DNA of 8,067 nt from Acidobacteriota bacterium (GCA_022563115.1 JADFNY010000167.1:1-8067); one strand, 5' to 3'. Positions 1-6,844 are shown, counted from the first letter of the stretch. Notes: a model not told the origin generated them from the sequence alone. Numbers and translations are program-made.

Positions 1-1857
1 GAACCCCTCCCGGGCCTCGACAGCGGGCGTGACATTACCCTGACGGTCGACCCAGACCAGCGCGCTGTCCGGGTCGGGCCCGCCCGGCACGTAGACCAAG
101 GTTCCGTTGCCCGCTGCGGCGAACAACCCCGCCCCGTTGGTCCTGTTTGTCGAGAGCCCTTCCAGAACCTGCACCGAGGGCTCCCGCACACGCAGCGTTT
201 CGGGGTCGAAGCCGACGGCCCGCAAGGTCCCGGCCCGTGCGTAGATGATGTGTCCCGTCTCCACGAACCGTGCGCCGCCGCCGCCCGGCACGACGATCGT
301 CTGCTCGCCTGTTTCCAGTGAGATCGCCGCGATGAGCGCCTCGTCCGTCGACACCAGCCCTTCGGTGGTGATGGTCACCAGGACGGCGCCGCCGCCGGGC
401 AACACCGACGGCCAAAGGAGGCCTTCCTCTCGCCGTTCCTCGGACAGGGAGGCGACGATCGTGGGCTCGCCGCCGCCGGCCGGCACCTGCATCAGCGGCT
501 CGCCGAAGTTAGCGAACACGATCCGGTCGTCCTCCGTCCAGGTGGCGCCGTATCGCGCCAACGTGTCGGCGACGAGGACCGCGGCGCCACCGGTGACGGC
601 GATCTTCATCAGCTTGTCCTGGGTGCTGAAGCCGATCCACTGGCCGTCGGGAGAGAAGAACGGATTGAAGGCGAAGTCGATTCCGGCCAGCGGCACGGGA
701 TCATCGTCGCCGATACGCCGCAGGTAGAGCTGCGAGCCGGTCCCGCCCACCGGCGCGGCTGCGAAGACAATGAGCGAGCCATCGGGGGAAATCGAGGGAG
801 GGGATACCAGCCTGGTGCCGTCGGGAGCCGGCATGGCGAAGCGCATGACGCCAGCGGCACCACCGGCTGGGGTGCCGCGCGCACTGAGGAACGAGAGACC
901 GGCGATCAAGAGTGCCGCGGCGGCGACCACCCAGGGAAGCACACGCAGCCATACGGAAGCCGCCTTGGCTCTGGGGGACACTTGCACCTCTTCGGGCTCC
1001 TCCAGAGCCTGTGCGACCTCGACGCGAAGGTCCCAGGCGTCACGCACCCGGTGGCCGGCCTCCTTGGCCAGGCAGCGGCGCAAAAGCCTCACGACGCTCG
1101 CCGGTGTCGAGGGCGGCAGCCTGCCGAAGTCGGGCTCCCGGTGCACGATCGCCCCGAGGATATCGGTGGCCGTCTCTCCTTCGAACACCTGCGCGCCCGT
1201 CAGCATCTCGTACAGCACGCAGCCGAACGCCCAGATGTCGGTGCGCTTGTCGACCGGCTTGCCGCGCGCTTGCTCCGGGCTCATGTAGGCGGCCGTCCCG
1301 AGGATCACCCCAGCCTGGGTGGCCGCCATCATCGTCGGCGAGGCCGAAAGATCGGCGGAGACCCCCGACGCTGCCCCCTCTGCCTCGAAAGCCTTTGCCA
1401 GCCCGAAGTCGAGGACCTTCACCTTCCTGTCGGGAGTGACCTTGACGTTGGCGGGCTTCAGATCCCGATGGATGACGCCGCTCTCATGTGCGGCTTCCAA
1501 CGCCTCGGCGATCTGGCGGGCGATCTCAAGAGCTTCCTCGACCTCGATGCGCCCCGAGCGAGAGATGCGCTCACCGAGCGTCTCGCCCTCGACCACCTCC
1601 ATGACAATGAACCGCTGATCGCCCTCATCCTCTAGTCCGTAGATCGCCGCAATGTTGGCGTGGTTCAGAGAGGCAAGCAGCTTGGCCTCACGCTCGAAGC
1701 GAGCAAGGCGGTCGGGGTCGGTGGCGAAGTCCTCGGGCAGTACCTTGATAGCGACATCGCGCTCAAGCTTGGTATCCCGCGCCCGATACACCTCTCCCAT
1801 GCCGCCCTTACCGAGCGGTTCAAGGATCTCGTAATGACCTAGCGTTTTGCCGACCAA
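1..1857 (-). CDS. Ser/Thr protein kinase with TM helix and TolB/PD40-type propeller (3' end outside window)
   Basis: Reading from 1857 to 1 gives 619 uninterrupted codons with no stop, so the C-terminus lies beyond the window. Residues ~8-275 are a Hanks-type kinase domain with a full catalytic set: glycine loop GKGGMG (16-21), ATP-binding Lys38 in VAIKV, likely helix-C Glu57, HRDLKPAN (130-137), DFG (150-152), MSPEQ (192-196), DIWAFG (207-212) and Arg270. Residues ~301-325 form one hydrophobic helix. From ~340 on, SPDG-type propeller strands follow (ISPDG near 356-360, FSPDG at 401-405), giving a cytoplasmic kinase and a probably periplasmic propeller sensor. The start is TTG (1857-1855). 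No ATG lies nearby, and the paralogous kinase start at 6780 has TTG at the same place in the same leader. The ribosome site is weak. The kinase is probably active; its ligand and substrates are unknown. Confidence 0.93.
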   Translation of the reverse strand, partial: MVGKTLGHYEILEPLGKGGMGEVYRARDTKLERDVAIKVLPEDFATDPDRLARFEREAKLLASLNHANIAAIYGLEDEGDQRFIVMEVVEGETLGERISRSGRIEVEEALEIARQIAEALEAAHESGVIHRDLKPANVKVTPDRKVKVLDFGLAKAFEAEGAASGVSADLSASPTMMAATQAGVILGTAAYMSPEQARGKPVDKRTDIWAFGCVLYEMLTGAQVFEGETATDILGAIVHREPDFGRLPPSTPASVVRLLRRCLAKEAGHRVRDAWDLRVEVAQALEEPEEVQVSPRAKAASVWLRVLPWVVAAAALLIAGLSFLSARGTPAGGAAGVMRFAMPAPDGTRLVSPPSISPDGSLIVFAAAPVGGTGSQLYLRRIGDDDPVPLAGIDFAFNPFFSPDGQWIGFSTQDKLMKIAVTGGAAVLVADTLARYGATWTEDDRIVFANFGEPLMQVPAGGGEPTIVASLSEERREEGLLWPSVLPGGGAVLVTITTEGLVSTDEALIAAISLETGEQTIVVPGGGGARFVETGHIIYARAGTLRAVGFDPETLRVREPSVQVLEGLSTNRTNGAGLFAAAGNGTLVYVPGGPDPDSALVWVDRQGNVTPAVEAREGF

Positions 1858-1891
1858 AATGAGTAGTCCGTTCCGGGGAGCGTGCGCGGCT

Positions 1892-1921
1892 AGCCTAGCC
1901 GGTATCGCTCGATTCGATCAA
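1892..1921 (-). promoter_or_regulatory. Sigma70-like promoter of the intact kinase gene
   Basis: On the minus strand TTGATC (1921-1916), an 18-nt spacer and TAGGCT (1897-1892) lie 34 nt upstream of the TTG start. The same two hexamers, the same 18-nt spacer and the same 34-nt distance recur upstream of the decayed kinase at 6780. The spacers themselves differ in sequence, which makes chance similarity less likely. The match to -35/-10 consensus is moderate, and the transcription start is inferred near 1885. Confidence 0.6.
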
Positions 1922-1996
1922 CGGGCTGTGCCCCGGATGACGGGGTCGTTCCTCCTGGGAAGCGGGCGGGCGGGAGGCCATCCTCACATCCGTCCG

Positions 1997-2026
1997 TTGA
2001 CGCTCTAGTTGAGGTGGCACTAGAAT
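1997..2026 (+). promoter_or_regulatory. Sigma70-like promoter of the SnoaL-like gene
   Basis: TTGACG (1997-2002), an 18-nt spacer and TAGAAT (2021-2026) form a good -35/-10 pair 31 nt upstream of the ATG at 2058. It is divergent from the kinase promoter, with about 75 nt between the two -35 boxes, so a regulator bound between them could affect both genes. Confidence 0.6.
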
Positions 2027-2043
2027 CCGCCGGACCAACTAGA
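2004..2043. repeat. 8-bp inverted repeat flanking the -10 box (candidate operator)
   Basis: TCTAGTTG (2004-2011) and its exact reverse complement CAACTAGA (2036-2043) are separated by 24 nt that hold the -10 box and the expected transcription start. The right arm ends 1 nt before the GGAGGT ribosome site. This placement suits a repressor operator; a leader hairpin is less likely because the left arm lies upstream of the predicted transcript start. No regulator is identified. Confidence 0.4.
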
Positions 2044-2044
2044 C

Positions 2045-2050
2045 GGAGGT
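2045..2050 (+). promoter_or_regulatory. Ribosome binding site of the SnoaL-like gene
   Basis: GGAGGT sits 7 nt before the ATG at 2058. This is near-perfect Shine-Dalgarno spacing and fixes that start codon. Confidence 0.8.
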
Positions 2051-2057
2051 AGACCCA

Positions 2058-2486
2058 ATGGCTTCAAAGCAAGTTGATGCGCATCGAGCCGCCCACGAGA
2101 ACTGGGAGCGGCGTGAGTTTGACGCGGTAGTAGCCGACATGGTGGAGGACTTCACCTACGAAGACCATTCCCGTGGTCTCAGCATCACGTCACGCGACGA
2201 GTTTGTAGACTACGTCTCGGCCTGGGCTGAAAGCTTCCCCGACGGGACGATCATCGAAGGAGCCGCCTATCACGATGCGGGTGACACGTCGGTGGCTGAG
2301 TTCATCCTAGAGGGAACGAACGATGGTCCGTTTGGGCCTTTTCCCGCGACTGGACGACACGTCTCGCTGCCCATCTGCGAGATCATCCACTTCGACTCTG
2401 AAGGGCAAATGGTCTCCGGAGGCATCTATTACGATCAGCTGTCGATGTTAGTCCAGCTTGGGCATGCGGAGCCGACTGAGGGGTAA
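2058..2486 (+). CDS. SnoaL-like / NTF2-fold protein
   Basis: This 142-residue protein has the usual length and layout of SnoaL-like (NTF2 fold) proteins. An N-terminal helix pair (residues ~5-35) contains NWERREFDAVVADM. An acidic stretch DFTYEDHSRG follows, then a helix after SRDEF. The strand region FILEGTNDGPFGPFPATGR leads into ICEIIHFDSEGQMV and ends with YYDQLSMLVQLG. The GT-x2-GP-x4-PATGR block and the Y-x-D-x5-QLG tail are typical of the SnoaL-like ester cyclase/isomerase-like group. Members bind small hydrophobic ligands or catalyse cyclisation or isomerisation, so neither substrate nor activity can be assigned here. There is no signal peptide; it is probably cytoplasmic. It is the only plus-strand gene, has its own promoter and ribosome site, and appears monocistronic. 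By eye its third positions are less GC-rich than those of the kinase and receptor genes, so recent acquisition is possible. Confidence 0.9.
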   Translation: MASKQVDAHRAAHENWERREFDAVVADMVEDFTYEDHSRGLSITSRDEFVDYVSAWAESFPDGTIIEGAAYHDAGDTSVAEFILEGTNDGPFGPFPATGRHVSLPICEIIHFDSEGQMVSGGIYYDQLSMLVQLGHAEPTEG

Positions 2487-2570
2487 CTGCTAAGTCGAGG
2501 CGAGTTTCCGGTCAGCAGCCGCTCTTCGCTGATATGGAATCGAATCCTAGAACGGCGCTCTCACCGCCTC

Positions 2571-2714
2571 CTAGACCACGTCCATCAGCGCCAATTTCTC
2601 CGGGCACTCCGAGCAGTCAGCTACATGCGTGTTCAGTAGCTGTGATTCCTCATCGGGCAGGTCGTTCTCAAGCCAGGCGAGAAGCGTGGGCCAGGTGCGG
2701 CAGATGTCGGTCAC
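2571..2714 (-). CDS. 47-residue zf-HC2/anti-sigma-type zinc-finger mini-protein
   Basis: A GTG start (2714-2712) overlaps by 1 nt the TAG stop (2716-2714) of the upstream kinase remnant, the TAGTG arrangement typical of coupled translation. The 47 residues contain Cys5, then His30-x3-Cys34-x2-Cys37 (HVADCSEC). This is the metal-binding spacing of the zinc-binding anti-sigma fold (in RsrA: Cys11, His37, Cys41, Cys44). An amphipathic segment LLAWLENDLPDEESQLL sits between, as in zf-HC2 domains. The frame closes at TAG (2573-2571) just after the finger, so any anti-sigma tail or membrane anchor is missing. It may be a stand-alone zinc-finger peptide or the front of a broken anti-sigma-like gene. 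The first ~12 codons recur downstream of the other kinase end (7103). No good ribosome site is seen, so expression would depend on coupling. Confidence 0.55.
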   Translation of the reverse strand: MTDICRTWPTLLAWLENDLPDEESQLLNTHVADCSECPEKLALMDVV

Positions 2715-2760
2715 TACCCCGTCGGCACCCGCTGCTTCAACTCCTCGAACCAGTTGAGGA
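2667..2760 (-). repeat. Direct repeat, left copy: kinase 3' end plus start of the zinc-finger ORF
   Basis: Positions 2687-2760 match 7076-7152 with about four substitutions and one 3-nt indel. Weaker similarity continues to about 2667. The repeat covers the kinase C-terminal codons (NWFEELKQRVPTG), the stop and the first codons of the coupled zinc-finger ORF. Beyond it the two loci diverge. Confidence 0.75.
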
Positions 2761-3010
2761 CCACGCTTAGCGGCGTATCGCGGTAGAAGGACGAGTAGTC
2801 GAGCATGAGAAACCTGTCGCCGTCGGGGTGGATGTCGTAACCGACGGAGTACCGCCTGTTGACCAGCAACTCGGGTTCGCGGGCCACAAACTCGGCGTCG
2901 GTTTCGACCTCTACGACCATGAGTCTGCCTCGGGCACGGTAGTAAACGGCTTTGCCATTCGGTGCCCATACAGGATTGCTGCCTCCGTTCGAGATTTGCC
3001 GCGGGAGCAT
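2714..3010 (-). pseudogene. C-terminal remnant of a TolB/PD40-propeller Ser/Thr kinase
   Basis: Ninety-eight codons read in the propeller-kinase family from about residue 4: RQISNGG, then NPVWAPNGKAVYYR, VEVETD, YDIHPDGDRFLML and the family's ending VVLNWFEELKQRVPTG before TAG. That is about one and a half blades and cannot fold as a propeller. No kinase domain, membrane helix or earlier blades precede it; homology begins near 3005, only ~30 nt after the receptor stop at 3033. The frame differs from the receptor's, so it is not a fusion. It closely resembles the end of the 8067-7103 protein (HFDVHPDGERFLVL, then NIILNWFEELKQRVPTGR). The reading frame is still open, so decay is recent or a short product is still translated and drives the coupled zinc-finger ORF. 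Confidence 0.8.
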
Positions 3011-3032
3011 GTGGGAGAACCCGGATCGCCCG

Positions 3033-6000
3033 CTAGAAATCCCACGCCATGCCCAGACGAAACACGCGCGGCGGAACGATGTCGAAGATGCGGTCGAAGT
3101 TCCGGCCCGAAAAGTGGTTGGCGCTGGTCACGGTGTTGGTATTGAACGCGTTGAAGACGTCGAAATACGCGTGCAGGACACCGTAGCGACCGACGCTGAG
3201 CTGCTTCTCGGCCCTCAGGTCGAGGATCTTCAACCAGGGGTAGGCGGCCGGTCCGATCGTGTCCTCGCCGGGCGCGACGACGTCGACGTTCACTTGGAAC
3301 TGGGCGAGCTGCGGCCATTCAGAACGTCGAAAGCGGTAAACACGACGTCGGGCCTGGCCGCTGTTGAGGCGTAGAAACACGCCCAAGTTGACCCCGACGG
3401 GCTCGGCGATCAGGTAGTTTCCGGTCAGCCGGATCAGGTGCGGGCGGTCGAAGCGGTCGCGAACGCCGTTGCGATTGATGTCGAGGTTGGGATCGGCGCC
3501 CACAATGCCCCGAAAGCTTTTCGCCCGTCCGTAGTTGTACGAGGCGAGCAACTGCCAGTTGTTCGCCCACCGCTTCTGCACCGAAAACTCGATGCCGCGG
3601 TATCCGTAGTCCTGGTCGAAACCGAACTTCTCGGGGTTGGTGATCAGGAACTCGTCGTTGAACGGCGGGGTCAACCCGTAGAGCGTGATCGGGCCGCCGT
3701 CGTCGGGCGTCCCGAAGATGCCGTCGGGACCCGGATCCTGCGCTTCGAACGGCACCCAGCGATCGGGCACCCCCAGGGTTTCCGCGATCGGGCCGTAGGG
3801 ATCGCCGAGGTTGATCTCCCCGACGTTGTTGTTGCGGTTGCGCCAAACAAACGTGCCGGAGAAAAGCACGTCGCCCATCATCTCCTGCTCGACGCTGGCC
3901 GTGATCTCGTCGGTGACCGGTGAACCGAGTGTTTCGTCGTAGTCGACGTTGATACCGGGGAAGAAAGCGCGACGCAGCGTCGTTTGTTCCCCGAGCTGGA
4001 ACATCCAGTCGCCGTTCACGTCGCTCCAGAAGTAGTTGTGGAAGCCCACGCTGCCGGGGTTGCGCCGGCGGGCCCACGTTACTCCCTGCCATTCGCTGTA
4101 GCGCGCGTAGCTCGCCTTCAGGGCGGTGCGGCCGTCGCCCCAAAGGTCGTAGATGAACCGGATGCGCGGCACGAGATCGCTCCACACGGCGACCGGATCG
4201 AGGCCGGGGATCGTCTCCTCCTGAAACCTCTCGCCGAGCTGCGGCCAGTACGACTCCGGTCGCACCTGGTCGGGATACCACGACTTCGACACGTCCCAGC
4301 GGAGGCCTGCGATAATCGTGAGGCGGTTGGCGATCGTCCAGGTATCCTGCGCGAACAGCGAGAACTGCCGACCCTTGTTGGTCTCGCCGTTGGGCTGATC
4401 GACCGTCAGCATGTCGGCGGGGTTGACGTTCCACAAGGTGACGAGAAAGGGCGTCAGGGGCACGCCACCGATCGTGTCGAGCCCCTGGACCAAACCGAAT
4501 GCGATGTTGGTGGCGACGAACTCCGTGAAACCGGCGTAGTCGCCGCCGACCTTCAGCTCGTGACTGTGTCGGGCACCGGCGACGTAATGGTTGAGGCTGC
4601 CGCTGAGATCGACACGGTCACGAACGTTGTTCGACTCGCCGCCGGGCCAGCCAATCGTGTTGACGTCGGGGTTGGAAGGGTACAGCAGCCCGGTTTGGTC
4701 GAAGTCGATCATGAGTGGAACGTCGAGGAAGGCGTCATGGGGCGCCGGCGCGGCCGTGCGGCCGGGCACGCCCGCCGGATTGTCCTGCGGGTTGCGAGCC
4801 CGCAACGCGACGCCGTCCCCGACGTTCGTCTGAGAGAAACGAACCGTAGAGAAGGTGTCGGATCCCCACACCGCCTGCCACTCAAGTTGCGCGACGTTCG
4901 AACTGGTGTCCTCGTTGCGGGCGAATTCGGGTGGCGTGCGGGCGCTAGCGCCGAGGTTGGCGCGGAACTTCAGCCCGGTGAGGTACCGGAAGCTGGCCTT
5001 GTGGTTGGCGCTGAGCTGGGCCGTCGTGTTGATCGTCCAGTCGGTGAGCTGGACGTCGTCGGGATCCGTCTCCGGTACGCCGACGATCAGCTTGTCGGTA
5101 TGAAAGTTCCAATAGTCGACGAAGAACCAGGCCCGATTCCTCCAGATCGGCCCGCCGACCTGAAGATCGACGTCGCGCAGGAGGAGGTTGGCGTTGTCAC
5201 CCTCGAGGCCCGCCTCCTCGAGCTCCGAGTCGATGTTGGTCGAGACCATCGAATCGTTGTTGTAGAGGATCTTGGTGCGGCCGTGGAAGTTGTTGCTGCC
5301 CGACTTCACCACCATGTTCAGCATCACGCCGGGAACCTGTGTCTCGATGTCGTGCGCGGCGGTCTCGAAGGCGATCTCCTTGAAGGAATCGACGGCGAAG
5401 TACAGCAGGGTGGAGTTCGTGGCCACCGGATCGTTTACCGGGCTGCCGTTAATCTTGTATTGGTTCTGTGACCCGCCCAGCGCACGGAAGGTCGCCTGCT
5501 GGCCGCTCTCGGCGCCGTTAATCTCGTTTTGGTTCTGCGACCCGCCCAGCGGACGGAAGGTCGACCGCTGGCCGCTCTCGGCGCCGCCAATATCGATCCG
5601 GCTCGTGACCACACCGGGGATATGATCGAGCACGCCCGCCCAGAGTCCCGACGCCGTCGGCGTCAGATCGATCAGGTTGTCGGTGTAGAGGCTGCCGACC
5701 TTGGCGCTCTTGAGGTCGACCAGCGGGCTTTCACCGGTGATCGTGATCGTTTCCTCGACCGAGGCAAGCTCCAACTCGATCACCAGCGAGGTCGTGCGGC
5801 CGGTCGTGATCCGCAACTGGTCGTGAACGAAAGTCTTGTAGCCGTCGCGGCTGTAGGTGGCCCGATAGAGTCCGGGCACCAGGCCAAGCGCCCGGGCGGT
5901 CCCGTCGACGCCCGTGTAGTGCTCATGGGTGCCCAGCGGCCCCTCGACAAGCATCAGCACGTCGGGCAACGCCACACCGTCGGGGTCGATCACCCTCGTG

Positions 6001-6140
6001 TTCATCGCACCGGTACCGGCGCCCTGTGCGAGCGCCAGCGCGGCCCACGCCAGGGTCACAAGAAGCGCCCATCCGACGGGCGCCAGACAGCGTCGTCGTT
6101 CGTGGAATCTCAATTGCACACCAATGGTTTCGCAGACCAT
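3033..6140 (-). CDS. Oar-like TonB-dependent outer-membrane receptor with carboxypeptidase-regulatory-like domain
   Basis: This 1035-residue protein begins with a basic stretch (HERRR) and a hydrophobic segment (~20-38), with likely signal cleavage after ALA (38|39). Residues ~46-125 form a carboxypeptidase-regulatory-like beta-sandwich (RVIDPDGVALPDV, PGLYRATYSRDGYK). The linker EETITITGESP leads to a plug (~130-265) with INGSPVND and VPGVMLNMVVKSGSNNFHG. The remainder is a 22-strand-type barrel with large loops, closing with FRLGMAWDF; the terminal Phe is the usual outer-membrane assembly signal. Length and order match Oar-like receptors of Acidobacteriota and Myxococcota. It presumably takes up large ligands such as oligosaccharides or peptides, but the substrate cannot be read. 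The ATG at 6140 is chosen because AAGGAG lies 8 nt upstream. Residues 186-231 are an unusual tandem duplication. No partner TonB/ExbB or lipoprotein gene lies in the window. Confidence 0.95.
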   Translation of the reverse strand: MVCETIGVQLRFHERRRCLAPVGWALLVTLAWAALALAQGAGTGAMNTRVIDPDGVALPDVLMLVEGPLGTHEHYTGVDGTARALGLVPGLYRATYSRDGYKTFVHDQLRITTGRTTSLVIELELASVEETITITGESPLVDLKSAKVGSLYTDNLIDLTPTASGLWAGVLDHIPGVVTSRIDIGGAESGQRSTFRPLGGSQNQNEINGAESGQQATFRALGGSQNQYKINGSPVNDPVATNSTLLYFAVDSFKEIAFETAAHDIETQVPGVMLNMVVKSGSNNFHGRTKILYNNDSMVSTNIDSELEEAGLEGDNANLLLRDVDLQVGGPIWRNRAWFFVDYWNFHTDKLIVGVPETDPDDVQLTDWTINTTAQLSANHKASFRYLTGLKFRANLGASARTPPEFARNEDTSSNVAQLEWQAVWGSDTFSTVRFSQTNVGDGVALRARNPQDNPAGVPGRTAAPAPHDAFLDVPLMIDFDQTGLLYPSNPDVNTIGWPGGESNNVRDRVDLSGSLNHYVAGARHSHELKVGGDYAGFTEFVATNIAFGLVQGLDTIGGVPLTPFLVTLWNVNPADMLTVDQPNGETNKGRQFSLFAQDTWTIANRLTIIAGLRWDVSKSWYPDQVRPESYWPQLGERFQEETIPGLDPVAVWSDLVPRIRFIYDLWGDGRTALKASYARYSEWQGVTWARRRNPGSVGFHNYFWSDVNGDWMFQLGEQTTLRRAFFPGINVDYDETLGSPVTDEITASVEQEMMGDVLFSGTFVWRNRNNNVGEINLGDPYGPIAETLGVPDRWVPFEAQDPGPDGIFGTPDDGGPITLYGLTPPFNDEFLITNPEKFGFDQDYGYRGIEFSVQKRWANNWQLLASYNYGRAKSFRGIVGADPNLDINRNGVRDRFDRPHLIRLTGNYLIAEPVGVNLGVFLRLNSGQARRRVYRFRRSEWPQLAQFQVNVDVVAPGEDTIGPAAYPWLKILDLRAEKQLSVGRYGVLHAYFDVFNAFNTNTVTSANHFSGRNFDRIFDIVPPRVFRLGMAWDF
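5448..5516 (-). repeat. 69-bp tandem repeat in the receptor plug, unit 2 (residues 209-231)
   Basis: This unit encodes 23 residues, GAESGQQATFRALGG then SQNQYKIN, and abuts the other unit at 5517 with no gap. The units differ at 6 of 69 bases, five of them amino-acid changing (Gln/Arg, Ala/Ser, Ala/Pro, Tyr/Asn, Lys/Glu). This copy leads directly into the canonical NGSPVND motif, so it is probably the ancestral position. Confidence 0.93.
5517..5585 (-). repeat. 69-bp tandem repeat in the receptor plug, unit 1 (residues 186-208)
   Basis: This N-terminal copy encodes GAESGQRSTFRPLGG then SQNQNEIN, in frame with its neighbour. The extra 23 residues are inserted in the plug just before the conserved ING-x-PVND segment, where related receptors normally carry one copy. 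Confidence 0.93.
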
Positions 6141-6148
6141 GTTGACGG

Positions 6149-6154
6149 CTCCTT
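6149..6154 (-). promoter_or_regulatory. Ribosome binding site of the receptor gene
   Basis: On the minus strand AAGGAG (6154-6149) lies 8 nt before the ATG at 6140 and settles the receptor's start. Confidence 0.8.
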
Positions 6155-6176
6155 ATCGGCAGGAGAAGTCGGCACC

Positions 6177-6207
6177 ATTGTAGTCGGAAGGCGGGAGCGG
6201 CTTACAA
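6177..6207 (-). promoter_or_regulatory. Possible promoter of the receptor gene
   Basis: TACAAT (6182-6177) is a good -10 box. TTGTAA (6207-6202) is a partial -35 box with a slightly long 19-nt spacer. Together they would give a leader of roughly 30 nt. There is no comparative support. The stretch 6208-6316 between this and the kinase remnant holds nothing else I recognise. Confidence 0.35.
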
Positions 6208-6316
6208 GGGCTCCCGAGTGACTGCGCAGCGGGATGGCGGGCGGTGGTGAGGGTCCGCGCCGTCACCGCAAGCCGTGTTCGACTGTCCTCGTGGAGGCGC
6301 GGCCCGGACAGGCGCA

Positions 6317-6780
6317 TCACAGCGTGACTCTCACATGACGCGAAGGTGAACGTTCGGAACAGCGGGAAGCGAACATTGAGAGTGTTACAAACCCATGGAA
6401 TGGAACACTCGCGTCGAGTTCTACGGGCCGGACCGGCGGCGGACTGTGCTCGCCGGCTGAATCTCCCTCAGCGAGGAGTTTGCTGTCGGGCAGAATGACC
6501 GACCCATCCCTAATCTGTTCACTCAGCGAAACGATCAGCAGGGCACCGACAAGAGGGTCGCGGGCCGTCGACGCCATCTGTAGCAGAGCGATCCCACGAG
6601 ACTGGAGTGCCTGTTGTTGGGCTACGCGAGCCTGCCAGAGAGTCGATGAGGCCAAAATGGCTACACCTTGATCGCCACCTTGCGACCCAGGCGGGTGTCC
6701 TCGCCGAGGTACACCTCGCCCATACCGCCAGCGCCTAGCTGCTCGATGATCTTGTAGGGACCGAGGGTTGTACCGACCAA
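6317..6780 (-). pseudogene. Decayed Ser/Thr kinase with internal deletion of the catalytic core
   Basis: From TTG at 6780, 39 codons encode a kinase N-lobe start: LGPYKIIEQLG, GAGGMGEVY and the Lys-containing VAIKV, then TAG (6663-6661). It matches the intact kinase at 27 of 39 residues. HRD, DFG and the rest of the kinase domain are absent. In another frame, starting at about 6661, the sequence continues as AILASSTLWQARVAQQQ, then ALQSRGIALLQMASTARDP and LVGALLIVSLSEQIRDG. This resembles the end of a membrane helix plus the helical linker that precedes WD40 repeats in kinase/WD40 and STAND-type proteins. No WD40 blade is recognisable before the stop at 6317. I infer a deletion joining the AIKV region to the transmembrane end, with a frame change. 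A 39-residue peptide could still be made. Confidence 0.78.
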
Positions 6781-6814
6781 GATGATGGCTCCCTACCAGG
6801 GGGAATGCGCCGAT

Positions 6815-6844
6815 AGCCTACGTGGAATGGGCTGGGGGGATCAA
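6815..6844 (-). promoter_or_regulatory. Promoter retained upstream of the decayed kinase
   Basis: TTGATC (6844-6839), an 18-nt spacer and TAGGCT (6820-6815) lie 34 nt before TTG at 6780. Boxes, spacing and leader length equal those of the intact kinase. The bases just after the -10 (a TAGGCTA stretch followed by GCGCA) are also shared. GGGAG 8 nt before the TTG is a plausible ribosome site. The promoter may still fire towards the receptor. Confidence 0.55.

Noticed and set aside
245..1635. Several plus-strand open frames of 100-217 codons
   Set aside because: They are antisense shadows of the kinase gene, whose motifs are all intact on the minus strand.
2487..2570. Transcription terminator between the convergent SnoaL-like and zinc-finger genes
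   Set aside because: Only short stems (such as CTGCT/AGCAG and TCAGC/GCTGA) with no T-run on either strand were found.
2715..2969. Longer zinc-finger protein starting at ATG 2969
   Set aside because: The part before 2714 is an out-of-frame reading of the kinase remnant; only the sequence from GTG 2714 resembles a protein family.
3984..5471. A 495-codon open frame on the plus strand
   Set aside because: It lies wholly antisense to the receptor gene, has no recognisable domain or ribosome site, and its composition is what GC-rich antisense frames give.
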